Source: Paenibacillus sp. yr247 (lineage in GTDB: Bacteria; Bacillota; Bacilli; Paenibacillales; NBRC-103111). From it: a stretch of DNA of 64,000 nucleotides. Both the position numbers and the translations under genes were made by a program. Location of the stretch: the NCBI RefSeq assembly GCF_900103825.1, contig NZ_FNIF01000001.1, positions 248,001-312,000 on the forward strand, in the 5' to 3' direction. Of the stretch, positions 34,482 to 42,587 are shown in pieces; within the stretch, counting starts at the first letter, position 1; each line of letters starts with the position of its first letter. The notes beneath the pieces are model-generated. The model was not told the DNA's origin and did not search any database. It saw only the letters and a program-made list of their open reading frames with translations.

Positions 34482-34955
34482 ATGGCGAGCACGATAGTTA
34501 ATGAGGGTGGCGAAATTACGCTTAGTCAGCATACAGAAGCACAATGGAAGCGACGAGAGGAAGAACTTATCGCGTGGACAGCGAGAGTGAAACAACGCAA
34601 GCACCCGAAGCAAACGAAGCTGTTGGGACATTTCCATGTTGACGCTGAATTGTTTGACGCGCTATCTCTATTACTTGCCAAACAAGTACTGACCGAATAC
34701 TCCTGCGCCGGAGTGAGCCCACTCGATGAGCCTGAAGACCATTCGTTATATGCGTATATCACGTTAATTGCTTCTGCCCGCACAGAACGATTTGTTCAAC
34801 TGGCCATGAAACGAATGAATCACCGGCTGTTGGTTACTTTCGAGCCTGGGCGGAACCGATACGATCTCTCATCCTTTTACATAGGTCACAACCGCTCATT
34901 CTGCCAATTAATCCAGCAATGTGCTGAGTTATTTGAGTTTGTCGAAAACGAATAG
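34482..34955 (+). CDS. Conserved-looking protein of unknown function
   Basis: A 157-residue soluble protein that I do not recognise. The N-terminal third is highly charged and probably helical (WKRREEELIAWTARVKQRK). A central segment reads LTEYSCAGVSPLDEPEDH, with Cys and acidic residues, and the C-terminal part has alternating hydrophobics. ATG follows GGAGGTCAGCAGG. It lies 87 bases after rpmG, so it could share zinc-starvation control, but nothing in the protein shows this. Confidence 0.6.
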   Translation: MASTIVNEGGEITLSQHTEAQWKRREEELIAWTARVKQRKHPKQTKLLGHFHVDAELFDALSLLLAKQVLTEYSCAGVSPLDEPEDHSLYAYITLIASARTERFVQLAMKRMNHRLLVTFEPGRNRYDLSSFYIGHNRSFCQLIQQCAELFEFVENE

Positions 34956-34973
34956 GAAAATACCCTTATATTT

Positions 34974-35489
34974 CTATAAAGGCATCTGCAGAATTTGGGG
35001 AAATAAATGAGCCAAAGGGATGACTAAGCTGACTGCCAAGAGTAACCAACGAAACACCGTTTCACTCGTAGATCCGGTATCAATGGCTATAAATTTAGGG
35101 AGTAGACGGATTTTGAACGGAATTGGCCAGAACAGTTCGACCCCTCTTTCATTGAGTAAATCGATAAGCGGATGAGACCCATAAGCAAGGATGAATACCC
35201 AGAAATACAATGCAGGCAAGGGCATTGCCATCATGATTAATAGAAGTAGAAAGAGCAAGGAATGGGTGACCGTCCTATGCTTAACCTTCAGAAGGCGAAG
35301 CAGAGCGGATAAAGGAAAAAGAACCTTGGCCATTGTAGATCCCGGCTTATCGACATCGGCTAACGTGCCGGCTAAACAACCAAGCAAGAGAGCACCAGCC
35401 GCATCCCAAGAGAAAAAGCTAATATCTTGATATGTGAGAAAGATTTCCGCGGAAATGAATCCGGCAATACTGTGTGTTTTTTGCAGCAT
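34974..35489 (-). CDS. YdjM-like membrane-bound metal-dependent hydrolase
   Basis: A 171-residue inner-membrane protein of the YdjM (DUF457) family with about four hydrophobic segments. Conserved THSIAG near the N-terminus, ADVDKPGS and VKHRTVTHSLLF supply the predicted His/Asp metal ligands, and GSHPLIDLLNERGVELFWP is the family C-terminal block. Biochemical function is unknown; the E. coli member is SOS-induced. It converges with the gene at 34482, leaving only 18 bases between the stops. Confidence 0.85.
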   Translation of the reverse strand: MLQKTHSIAGFISAEIFLTYQDISFFSWDAAGALLLGCLAGTLADVDKPGSTMAKVLFPLSALLRLLKVKHRTVTHSLLFLLLLIMMAMPLPALYFWVFILAYGSHPLIDLLNERGVELFWPIPFKIRLLPKFIAIDTGSTSETVFRWLLLAVSLVIPLAHLFPQILQMPL

Positions 35490-35681
35490 GATTAAACCCC
35501 TACCTATACATAATTTAATTTAACTTTATATGATTCGGAACCGATTCGTTTTTTTGGGGGGGATATCATCAAAGTACTTGGAGCCGCGTCATTACGTTTT
35601 CTTTTCTTTTTCATACCTTTTTGATTATGCGTTTATACGTTATAATAGTCATATAGTTGAATAGAGAAGGAGCACACTCCG

Positions 35682-35957
35682 ATGCCAGTCTTCAATGCCA
35701 TGGAAACGATAGTCATCAACTTATTTGATGAGTTTCAAAAGAACTATGAAATGAAATGCATTTGCAATAAATGTAAAGAAGATATGCTAGCTTTGGTCTT
35801 AAATAATATCCCCCCTAGATATACCTCGAGTGAAAAGGGGCAGTTATTTATAAAAGGTCTTTATATTAATCCACAGCTGCAGTCCGATGTGATGCGTGAA
35901 TTAATGGAAGCGGCGAATATTGTGGAACATCATCAACAACATCAAGTGGAATCCTAG
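35682..35957 (+). CDS. comFB: ComFB-like late competence protein
   Basis: A 91-residue protein of the ComFB family. It has the pattern NAMETIVINLFDEF, CICNKCKEDMLALVLNNIPPRY, with paired Cys residues. ComFB is encoded in the comF operon of Bacillus but here stands alone, beside a ComQXPA-like locus. A TATAAT box lies near 35640 and GAGAAGGAG before the ATG. A terminator follows at 35968. Cellular role is unproven even in Bacillus; some relatives bind cyclic di-nucleotides. Confidence 0.85.
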   Translation: MPVFNAMETIVINLFDEFQKNYEMKCICNKCKEDMLALVLNNIPPRYTSSEKGQLFIKGLYINPQLQSDVMRELMEAANIVEHHQQHQVES

Positions 35958-35967
35958 AAAAAATCAA

Positions 35968-36003
35968 CAAGGCTGGTCTCTCACAAGAGGCCAGCCTTGT
36001 TTA
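35968..36003 (+). terminator. Terminator between comFB and comQ
   Basis: CAAGGCTGG and CCAGCCTTG arms with a short inner CT/AG pair, followed by TTTACTT. It may also serve the convergent comPAQ transcript. Confidence 0.85.
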
Positions 36004-36042
36004 CTTCAAATTACAATATCACTATCTGAATTAAATGTTCTA

Positions 36043-36957
36043 TCAACCAACGGCTGCCATTACCGTTTCTTTAAGCTTGTCTTTCCATGGGGAATCAATA
36101 GGCAGTGACTCTAGAAGCTCTTCGGCTTTATTAGCAAATAGGAATTGAATCGTTTTGGCATACTCAATACAACCTGATTCATTGATATATTGCTGGTACT
36201 CAAACTTCAATTCGATCAGTTCTTCCCTGGTTATTAATCCGTTATAATACTGATGAAGAGGGGGAAACTTATCTTCACTTTGCTTTAGTAAATACAGGAT
36301 AGGCAATGTCTTTTTTTTCTGTAAAATATCATTTTTTTGATCGATACGCGTGATATCACGCGTATCATTGTTTAGTTGGGCTGCGAGTCCAACGTACTGA
36401 GCGATTTCGTTGATATGTGCTAGGATAGCTGGATCACATTCCTCTAATCCGAGATAACCCATGCAGAAAGACAGATGGATAAGGGACGATGACTTTTCTT
36501 GAACCATCGTTATGTAATCATTTTCCGTTGCTACGGAATGGTTCAAATCCCGATGTTGTCCATTAATGGATCTTGCGATAAGCTGCAACACTTCGGTCAT
36601 ATGGGTAGCTTTGTTCTGACTGATCTCACCGATAGAAGCCATAAGAAATGCGATAATGGCATTTAAGGCGTAAGTCCGATCACAGGTCATCCACGGTTTA
36701 TCGCTGTTATCCTGGTCCTGCAAATCATCCATGATATCGAGAGATAAAATGATGAGCTCCGTTTGCGCAGCAGCGGCGTAAATATCCGGTGACCCCCCAC
36801 CCAACATATGATGACAGTTGATTGTGAAGTCGGACCAAATGCTCCCGCCTTCACTGATTTTATCTTTGACAAAGGTTTTTAATAAGGCATTCAAATCGGT
36901 GACGTGAAAATACACATCAATAATTCGGTACATCTCTGAAATGACACGTTGATGCAT
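36043..36957 (-). CDS. comQ: ComQ-like isoprenyl transferase
   Basis: A 304-residue polyprenyl-synthase-fold protein. The first Asp-rich motif is D77-D-L-Q-D81 within LDIMDDLQDQDN, and the second is N197-D-T-R-D201, as in ComQ, which attaches a farnesyl or geranyl group to Trp of the ComX pheromone precursor. Its start overlaps the end of the ComA-like gene by one base (TAATG). Genomic pairing with ComP- and ComA-like genes makes ComQ much more likely than a housekeeping prenyl synthase. Confidence 0.85.
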   Translation of the reverse strand: MHQRVISEMYRIIDVYFHVTDLNALLKTFVKDKISEGGSIWSDFTINCHHMLGGGSPDIYAAAAQTELIILSLDIMDDLQDQDNSDKPWMTCDRTYALNAIIAFLMASIGEISQNKATHMTEVLQLIARSINGQHRDLNHSVATENDYITMVQEKSSSLIHLSFCMGYLGLEECDPAILAHINEIAQYVGLAAQLNNDTRDITRIDQKNDILQKKKTLPILYLLKQSEDKFPPLHQYYNGLITREELIELKFEYQQYINESGCIEYAKTIQFLFANKAEELLESLPIDSPWKDKLKETVMAAVG

Positions 36958-37607
36958 TACGGCCTCCGGTTGACATCGAAAATATGCTTGAATTGATTAA
37001 ACTTATCTACCGCTTGTGCTCTAGATTTCACGCCTAATTTCTCATATATTTTTCGAATATAGTTATCGACGGTTCGCTTACTCATATGCACTTCCTCGGC
37101 CATCTGCTCATTCGTTAAGCCTTGGACAATCATCGTCATCATACTCACTTCATCATCGTCCAATAAATCCGTCTGATGCAAATTCCCACTGGAAACTCTC
37201 ATTTTGTGAAAAACAGGAACTGGCACGACCGTAAAGTTCTCTAACAAAAGGGTAACTAAGCTCTTGATGAGCGTTCCGCTGGACTCCTTAGAAATAACGG
37301 CACTAACTTCAAGCCCGATCAGATGGTTGTAAAGATGTGATAATTCAATACCGGAAAAAATGACAAGGTGGGTAGTGGGATATTTACCTTTAATGATTTT
37401 GGCAACTTCATCTCCGTACTGGTCAGGAAGATTAAAATCAAGAAAAATAATATCCGGTACGTGCAAGTCCACTAGTTCTAAGCATTGTTTTGCAGTAGCC
37501 GCAATCCCAACAATCTGCACACCTTCAATCTGCTTCAAGGTACTCGATGTCGCTTCGGCCATTAACGGGTGATCATCCACGATCAGAATCTTCGATTGCT
37601 TATTCAT
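36957..37607 (-). CDS. comA: ComA-like response regulator (NarL/LuxR type)
   Basis: A 216-residue regulator. The receiver has D11/D12 and phosphoacceptor D57 (IIFLDFNLP), and the C-terminal LuxR-type HTH contains GLTNEQMAEEVHMSKRTVDNYIRKIYEKLGVKSRAQAV. Its ATG overlaps the stop of the ComP-like gene by four bases, and its stop overlaps the ComQ-like start. The three genes are therefore translationally coupled in the order P-A-Q, unlike the Q-X-P-A order of Bacillus subtilis. Confidence 0.87.
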   Translation of the reverse strand: MNKQSKILIVDDHPLMAEATSSTLKQIEGVQIVGIAATAKQCLELVDLHVPDIIFLDFNLPDQYGDEVAKIIKGKYPTTHLVIFSGIELSHLYNHLIGLEVSAVISKESSGTLIKSLVTLLLENFTVVPVPVFHKMRVSSGNLHQTDLLDDDEVSMMTMIVQGLTNEQMAEEVHMSKRTVDNYIRKIYEKLGVKSRAQAVDKFNQFKHIFDVNRRP

Positions 37608-39928
37608 ACAGCGCTTCCTTCCTGATTAGGTATGGGGATCCGAATGGTGAGTTCTACTCCGCTTCCCTTATTGGATTGCAGCTCCAAATGCCCGTTTAGA
37701 TGTAAAACACGGCTCTTCATCTGTTCTAGCCCAAAGCCTGAATTCGCGATTGTGCGGAGTCTCTTATCTTTGGCAAGCGCTTGTGGATCCAAGCCAACGC
37801 CATTATCTTTATAAAATAAACAAAGGTAACTTTCTATCACAGCCAATTTAATGGTGACTTTGGATGCTTTAGAATGCTTCTTGGCATTGTGCATAAGCTC
37901 TTGAAAAATGCGGAAGATGTGCTTTTTTATTTCCATATCCATACTTTCAATGACCGTTGATCCTTCAACATGGAAATGAGTTTCATACTCATTCAAACCA
38001 ATATCCAGATCAACCGTGGCTTGAATGGTTTGAATTAATCCAATGTTTTGAAGCAAATGCGGATTTAATTCGAAGCAGCTTTGGCGTAAGCTCTCATTCA
38101 CCAAATCCAAATGCTTGATGGCTTGAAGCACCTGCTGCCGATCCTCATTATGTTCGATATACGAAATCAGCTTTCTTCGAATGAGCAAAATATCCTGCAT
38201 GGTCGTATCGTGTAGATCGGCGGCAATGCGATAGCGTTCTTGTTCCTGTAATTCAAACAATGACTTCCGGAGCCAAACAAAATCTTGCCCTGCTTGCTCA
38301 TTTGGAATTTGAGAGGCTAGCTCGTGCAGCTTCATCGTTAGCTTGCGAATCAAATAAATATTTTCCAAACTTACGGCCAAATAGGAGATGATGAGATTTA
38401 ACCATTGCCTTTCCTCTAGGCTTAACAAGGTATTCGTTTTCTTTCTGGTTGTAACTAAATAGCAGGCATATTCTTCATTTTGATTAATTTCAAAGACGGA
38501 ATACGTTGAATCATCTAGTTGACCATCACGTAGACATTGTTCAATTTCCTCTAAATCCAGGTCACCCTCGCCAATGGATTCAATCGAATTCTGGTATTGA
38601 AACACAATGGCTCCTCCATAAACATTCAGTGTACTCACGATATCTACCAGAATAATATCTTTTAATTCACGGAAGCTCTTGATCGTTCGCAGATTTCTCG
38701 CAATCTTTTTTAGCGCCAGCTGCAAGTAATATTTTCTTGGGAACATGATGACATCTAATTTAGTGACAAAATACTCTAGTAAATACAATAAGAATGAAAT
38801 AATCGTTAAAATGAATAAAAAGCTAAACAATAATGTCTGAAAATTGGCTTCCGTGTTGAAAATGAAGGCAATTAATACAATAATAATAGCACTTGGAACC
38901 ATCGATATCAGTGTTGTGTAGAGAATGCGGCGGAGTAAAATATTAATATCATACAGCTGCTTTGTGACAATCATGTAAGAGAACGAAATTGGAAAAAACA
39001 ACATGAAAAATCCCGTATAAAGAGGTTCAACGAGTGGTTTGTCCCTGACCAAAATCGGAATGAACGATAGAAAAGCCAGCGGTGCGGCCGATATAAATAG
39101 GGCGAACCATACAAGCTTAATGATGGCTTGAATAGAGGAATTTTCACGACGATATTTGAAAAATACATGGATAAACATGATGACATTGAGCAGAAGACCA
39201 AATAAGAAAAATAATAAAACGCAGAAATAGTCTAAATTATACAAATCATACGTATCTAATGAACTAAAATATATAAATCTTCCTATAAAAGTAAGAAGCA
39301 TGATGCCGTATAAATAAGTAAGAAATTTAGTTGGTAATTGAATAGCGCTTTTTTCTTTGAAAAAAAGGATTAAAAAATGAAGAAAAACTAGCGGTACGAT
39401 CGTGACTAGGTCACTGATGAGCACTTTAGACAAGCTATCCCCTCGGGCCGAAGGAGGAATACACATGAAAATAACACCAGTAATTAGAAAAACGAGTGAT
39501 AAGAATCGAGCTGATTTGGAATTAGGAATTTTTAAATAGATTAAAAAAGAAATACAGATACTTAATATTTCGCCAAATAGAGAGATATAGTCAAAAGCAG
39601 GCTGTACTTTATCACTTAAGGTAATCCTAATTTCTTGATTGTTTCTAGAGATTGTAATACTGTTGGCCTGCTCTATGGTTGCCCACTTTCTAACTGTCAT
39701 ATCTTCATTGGGATCTTTATCGTTCACCCTAATAATTTTGTCCCCAAGCTGCAGACCCAAATTGATTCTTGTATTCTCAAATTGAAAAGAACTAATTCTC
39801 CATTCAAATTGTTCGTTTCGTTGTAATTGGATGCCATAATAAGAATAATGAAAGGTTAAAAATAAAAACCAGACCTGCATGCCGATCAAACTAAACAATA
39901 AAAGTAGTTTAAACACGGTATATCGCAA
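37604..39928 (-). CDS. comP: ComP-like sensor histidine kinase
   Basis: A 774-residue polytopic kinase. One N-terminal membrane segment is followed by a PDZ-like extracytoplasmic region (about 30-110, with LGLQLGDKIIRVNDKDP), then about seven more hydrophobic segments to residue ~395, a GAF-like linker, and a HisKA_3 domain with H573 in RIAADLHDTTMQDILL. The ATPase domain has HNAKKHSKAS and DNGVGLDP and SGFGLEQMKSRV. This matches ComP, which senses prenylated ComX. The start is TTG at 39928 with AAGGAAGAG upstream, divergent from the ComX-like gene. Confidence 0.86.
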   Translation of the reverse strand: MRYTVFKLLLLFSLIGMQVWFLFLTFHYSYYGIQLQRNEQFEWRISSFQFENTRINLGLQLGDKIIRVNDKDPNEDMTVRKWATIEQANSITISRNNQEIRITLSDKVQPAFDYISLFGEILSICISFLIYLKIPNSKSARFLSLVFLITGVIFMCIPPSARGDSLSKVLISDLVTIVPLVFLHFLILFFKEKSAIQLPTKFLTYLYGIMLLTFIGRFIYFSSLDTYDLYNLDYFCVLLFFLFGLLLNVIMFIHVFFKYRRENSSIQAIIKLVWFALFISAAPLAFLSFIPILVRDKPLVEPLYTGFFMLFFPISFSYMIVTKQLYDINILLRRILYTTLISMVPSAIIIVLIAFIFNTEANFQTLLFSFLFILTIISFLLYLLEYFVTKLDVIMFPRKYYLQLALKKIARNLRTIKSFRELKDIILVDIVSTLNVYGGAIVFQYQNSIESIGEGDLDLEEIEQCLRDGQLDDSTYSVFEINQNEEYACYLVTTRKKTNTLLSLEERQWLNLIISYLAVSLENIYLIRKLTMKLHELASQIPNEQAGQDFVWLRKSLFELQEQERYRIAADLHDTTMQDILLIRRKLISYIEHNEDRQQVLQAIKHLDLVNESLRQSCFELNPHLLQNIGLIQTIQATVDLDIGLNEYETHFHVEGSTVIESMDMEIKKHIFRIFQELMHNAKKHSKASKVTIKLAVIESYLCLFYKDNGVGLDPQALAKDKRLRTIANSGFGLEQMKSRVLHLNGHLELQSNKGSGVELTIRIPIPNQEGSAV

Positions 39929-39952
39929 CCACTATCTCTTCCTTTCATACAC

Positions 39953-39961
39953 TGCTATAAT
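39953..39961 (+). promoter_or_regulatory. Extended -10 promoter of the ComX-like gene
   Basis: TGCTATAAT is a perfect extended -10 (TGnTATAAT), 40 bases before the start codon and 25 bases from the divergent comP start. Confidence 0.6.
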
Positions 39962-40001
39962 GGTATTATTTACTACTTATTTTTTATGGGAGGGTATGAA
40001 A

Positions 40002-40199
40002 ATGATTAGTGCTACTTGGTCACCAGAACTATCGAGTATCATCGCATCACTTAAACAGTTAGATCTACGTGAAAGAATGTCTGTATTGAAAAATCTAGCT
40101 GTAACAGAGTCTTGGAACGTTTCTCAAGAAGAAAAACAAGCTGTGTTAAAAGCCTTTTCAAAATCCGAAAAAGAGCCTGCTGCAAGTCCTTGGTTTTAG
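40002..40199 (+). CDS. comX: ComX-like pheromone precursor candidate
   Basis: A 65-residue peptide starting MISATWSPELSS. The middle block ESWNVSQEEKQAVLKAF resembles the ComX precursor pattern (Gly/Asn-Val-Ser-x-x-Glu then Ile/Val-x-x-Ala-Phe). It ends AASPWF, with Trp as the penultimate residue; ComX is prenylated on a Trp near its C-terminus. GGGAGGG lies 7 bases before ATG 40002. It is divergent from comP rather than sitting between comQ and comP. No signal peptide is present, as in ComX. Confidence 0.7.
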   Translation: MISATWSPELSSIIASLKQLDLRERMSVLKNLAVTESWNVSQEEKQAVLKAFSKSEKEPAASPWF

Positions 40200-40236
40200 T
40201 CTGACTTTCTCATTTCTTAATTTTACCAAATCTATC

Positions 40237-40285
40237 AAAAAGATTGCAATTAGATTTTTATTATCTAATTGCAATCTTTTTATTT
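40237..40285. terminator. Strong terminator after the ComX-like gene
   Basis: A 19-base perfect stem (AAAAAGATTGCAATTAGAT and complement), 7-base loop, then TATTTT. Confidence 0.92.
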
Positions 40286-40363
40286 TGCGCAAAAAAAAGT
40301 GCGCGTTTATGAGATCGTGGGGTGCATTTACGTAAAAAATTTTTGCGCTGTTATTAAGTGCGC
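40284..40363 (+). promoter_or_regulatory. Duplicated TGCGC motif upstream of a small Trp peptide gene
   Basis: TTTTGCGC, an 8-base spacer and GTGCGC (40284-40304) is repeated as TTTTGCGC, a 9-base spacer and GTGCGC (40341-40363). The two copies are about 57 bases apart and upstream of a TATAAT at 40397-40402 that lacks a good -35. This is the layout of an activator-dependent promoter; the ComA-like regulator is the obvious candidate but this is inference. Confidence 0.45.
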
Positions 40364-40425
40364 TTCAAGATAAGATGGAAGTAGCTAAATTTCCAATATA
40401 ATGAAAATAAGGTGGGGAATTCATA

Positions 40426-40596
40426 TTGAAAAATGAACAATTTGAGTGCATGTTTGATTCTGTGTTAACGGACGTTGTGAAGCAAACCTACAGTAATCTT
40501 TCCTTGCCCTCCATTGAACAAATTCAAATTTCGATGAAGAAAATGATGGATCACATTGAAGCCAATCACGGATGGAGTCCAGGTATTGATAGATAA
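40426..40596 (+). CDS. Small peptide gene, second candidate pheromone-type precursor
   Basis: A 56-residue peptide with TTG start, preceded by AAGGTGGGG at 8-base spacing and a TATAAT box. It begins MKNEQFECMFDSVL and ends EANHGWSPGIDR, with one Trp seven residues from the end. Length equals ComX (55 in B. subtilis), but the ComX middle pattern is absent. The position beside the ComX-like gene and behind a duplicated motif suggests a quorum-regulated peptide. It may instead be an unrelated small regulator. Confidence 0.55.
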   Translation: MKNEQFECMFDSVLTDVVKQTYSNLSLPSIEQIQISMKKMMDHIEANHGWSPGIDR

Positions 40597-40655
40597 GAAA
40601 ACTTGAAATCGATAAGCGATGGCTCGCTTATGAATACATATATAGATAAATTCAG

Positions 40656-40694
40656 CAGTCTATTTTCTCTTTGAGGAGAATAGGCTGTTTTTTT
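40656..40694 (+). terminator. Terminator after the small peptide gene
   Basis: CAGTCTATTTTCTC pairs with GAGAATAGGCTG (one mismatch), followed by eight T residues. A separate perfect hairpin, ATAAGCGA/TCGCTTAT near 40610-40631, has no T-run. Confidence 0.88.
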
Positions 40695-40710
40695 ATTATA
40701 TCATGTCCGC

Positions 40711-40733
40711 TATAATATTTGTAAACGCTATCA
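40711..40733 (+). promoter_or_regulatory. -10 box with perfect cre site
   Basis: TATAAT (40711-40716) is followed by TGTAAACGCTATCA (40720-40733), which fits every position of the CcpA consensus TGWAARCGYTWNCW. It overlaps the expected transcription start, the normal place for catabolite repression. It now drives a decayed sugar-uptake gene. Confidence 0.72.
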
Positions 40734-40750
40734 TGAAACGAGGGAAATGG

Positions 40751-41085
40751 ATGAAGACTCGTTTGTTTGCTCTAGGAATGATTGTCTCTCTGTTGCTTAA
40801 TGCGTGTCAACCGCAATCAATAACGTTCGTTCCTAAAAAGCAGCCAAGGAGCAGACGCTTACATGGATACATCATTTTGATGAGGAAGGCGCACGAAAAT
40901 GGCTGGAGGTCGGAACGCAGTTATTTACCAAACAGCATCCGGCGGAACTTCCATTGTTGCAAAAAGTAAGCATCCGGAGCGAGCTCTGATGGTCTACGAG
41001 CTGATTCGTCAAGATCCGGAAGTGTACCGACTGATGATTTACGGCTTGGAAACGCAGAAACGACAACAACAATTGAAAAGCTGCA
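40751..41085 (+). pseudogene. Remnant of an extracellular solute-binding lipoprotein gene
   Basis: ATG 40751 encodes a good lipoprotein signal (MKTRLFALGMIVSLLLNACQ), but the frame is lost soon after. Another phase continues with KEQTLTWIHHFDEEGARKW and FTKQHPAE, typical of the N-domain of ABC sugar-binding proteins. A third segment near 40905 (NAVIYQTASGGTSIVAKSK, then LMIYGLE) is typical of the C-terminal half. The middle is missing and phases differ, so this is an internally deleted, frameshifted remnant. Confidence 0.75.
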
Positions 41086-41466
41086 GGCCTACAGACGTAC
41101 ATTGGGCGTAAATGAGCTTTCTTTTCGCAAAGAAATCGTACGCTGGGGGATTTCTCTATGCATTGCGGCCGAAAGCTGATGGATCAGTTCCTTTCTATGC
41201 CAAATCGTCCAACGGCCATTCTGTGTATAAATGATTACGTGGCCATTAGCGCGATGAAAACAGCTATTTCACGGGGGATGCGTATCCCCGAGGATATCGC
41301 CATTGCGGGGTTCGATGATACGCAACTATCTTCGGCGATGAATCCGGAGCTCACAACCGTTTCGCAGCATAGTGAACAGCTTGGCAGGCAGGCGATGGCC
41401 ATTTTATCAAAATTGATTCAAAAGGAAAAGGTGGGGAGTATTCAATGGCCGACAAAACCAAAGTAG
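41086..41466 (+). pseudogene. Remnant of a LacI-type regulator gene
   Basis: An in-phase stretch with RRTLGVNELSFRKEIV leads to a stop near 41180; a second phase from 41158 continues with PTAILCINDYVAISAMKTA and IAIAGFDDTQLSSAMNPELTTVSQ, the classic C-terminal LacI sensor. The DNA-binding domain and first half are absent, and the remnant is directly joined to the solute-binding remnant. It overlaps the start of the WbsX-like gene by 22 bases. Confidence 0.8.
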
Positions 41467-42581
41467 CTGTCTATTATTTTCCGAATTATCATATTGATCC
41501 GCGCAATGAAGCTAGGCATGGCAAGGGTTGGACGGAATGGGAGCTGGTTAAGCAAGCGACACCGAGATTTGCAGGACACCAGCAGCCGAAAGTGCCGTTG
41601 TGGGGTATGGAGGATGAAGCTGATCCGCAAGTAATGGCGCGCAAAATCAAAGCCGCAGATGAGCACGGCATCGATGCGTTTATCTTCGATTGGTATTGGT
41701 ACGAAGATGCTCCTTATTTACACGGGGCGTTGGAGCGTGGTTTCCTAAAAGCGGACAATGCTGACAAGCTTCGCTTCGCTCTCATGTGGGCCAATCATGA
41801 CTGGCTCAACATCTTCCCAGCAAGTAAAGAACGTAACTATGAGGTGTTGACCGAAGGTACAGTCATGGAGCAGCAGTTTGTGCAAGCGACCGACTACATG
41901 ATCGAGCATTATTTTCATCATACCTCTTATTGGCGAGTGGAGGGAGGGCTTTACTTCTCCATTTATGAGCTGATGAATTTGGTTAAAGGACTGGGTGGCA
42001 ATGTGTTAGAAGTTCGACGTATTCTCAGCGATTTCCGTACAAGAGTAAGAACTGCAGGACTGGGAGAGCTGCATTTGAACGCGATCGTATGGGGGATCCA
42101 GAACCTCCCTGGTGAAGAAACAATTACCGATGTGAACGCGCTTATGGATTTGCTGGACTTCGACAGCATCACGTCATATGTCTGGATTCATCATCAAGAA
42201 CTACCGCATTACCCAGACACGGATTACAGTGCTTACAGGGAGCTAAATATAGCTGATTTCGTCAAATTTACGGAAACATATACACGGCCTTATTTTCCAA
42301 ATGTATCAATGGGCTGGGATTCTAGTCCTCGCACAGTGCAAAATGAAAGTCATGAAAATATTGGATATCCGTATACCCCAATCCTTGTCGAGAACACGCC
42401 GAAGCAATTTAAACTTGCTCTTCAACAAGCTAAACAATTTTTGGAGCAAGGACGCACGAATCCACCTATTCTCACGATAAATTCATGGAATGAGTGGACC
42501 GAGGGAAGTTATTTGGAGCCTGATACGGTTCATGGTATAGGGTATTTGGAGGCCATTCGTGATGTGTTTATAAAGGAATAA
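41445..42581 (+). CDS. WbsX-like glycoside hydrolase family 99-type protein
   Basis: A 378-residue protein of the WbsX (GH99-like) family. It has VAVYYFPNYHIDPRNEARHGKGWTE at the N-terminus, IDAFIFDWYWYEDAPYL, FALMWANHDW, and the C-terminal NSWNEWTEGSYLEPD, all family blocks. No signal peptide is seen, so it acts in the cytoplasm on an imported or assembled glycan. AAGGTGGGGAG lies 7 bases before the ATG. The reading frame is intact although the two genes upstream have decayed. Confidence 0.88.
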   Translation: MADKTKVAVYYFPNYHIDPRNEARHGKGWTEWELVKQATPRFAGHQQPKVPLWGMEDEADPQVMARKIKAADEHGIDAFIFDWYWYEDAPYLHGALERGFLKADNADKLRFALMWANHDWLNIFPASKERNYEVLTEGTVMEQQFVQATDYMIEHYFHHTSYWRVEGGLYFSIYELMNLVKGLGGNVLEVRRILSDFRTRVRTAGLGELHLNAIVWGIQNLPGEETITDVNALMDLLDFDSITSYVWIHHQELPHYPDTDYSAYRELNIADFVKFTETYTRPYFPNVSMGWDSSPRTVQNESHENIGYPYTPILVENTPKQFKLALQQAKQFLEQGRTNPPILTINSWNEWTEGSYLEPDTVHGIGYLEAIRDVFIKE

Positions 42582-42587
42582 TCTAAT

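Noticed and set aside
35920..36108. 62-residue plus-strand frame across the comFB terminator
   Set aside because: It spans a terminator hairpin and the end of comQ, so it is a chance frame.
40600..40635. ATAAGCGA/TCGCTTAT hairpin as a terminator
   Set aside because: The stem is perfect but lacks a T-run; the real terminator of the unit is the hairpin at 40656-40694.
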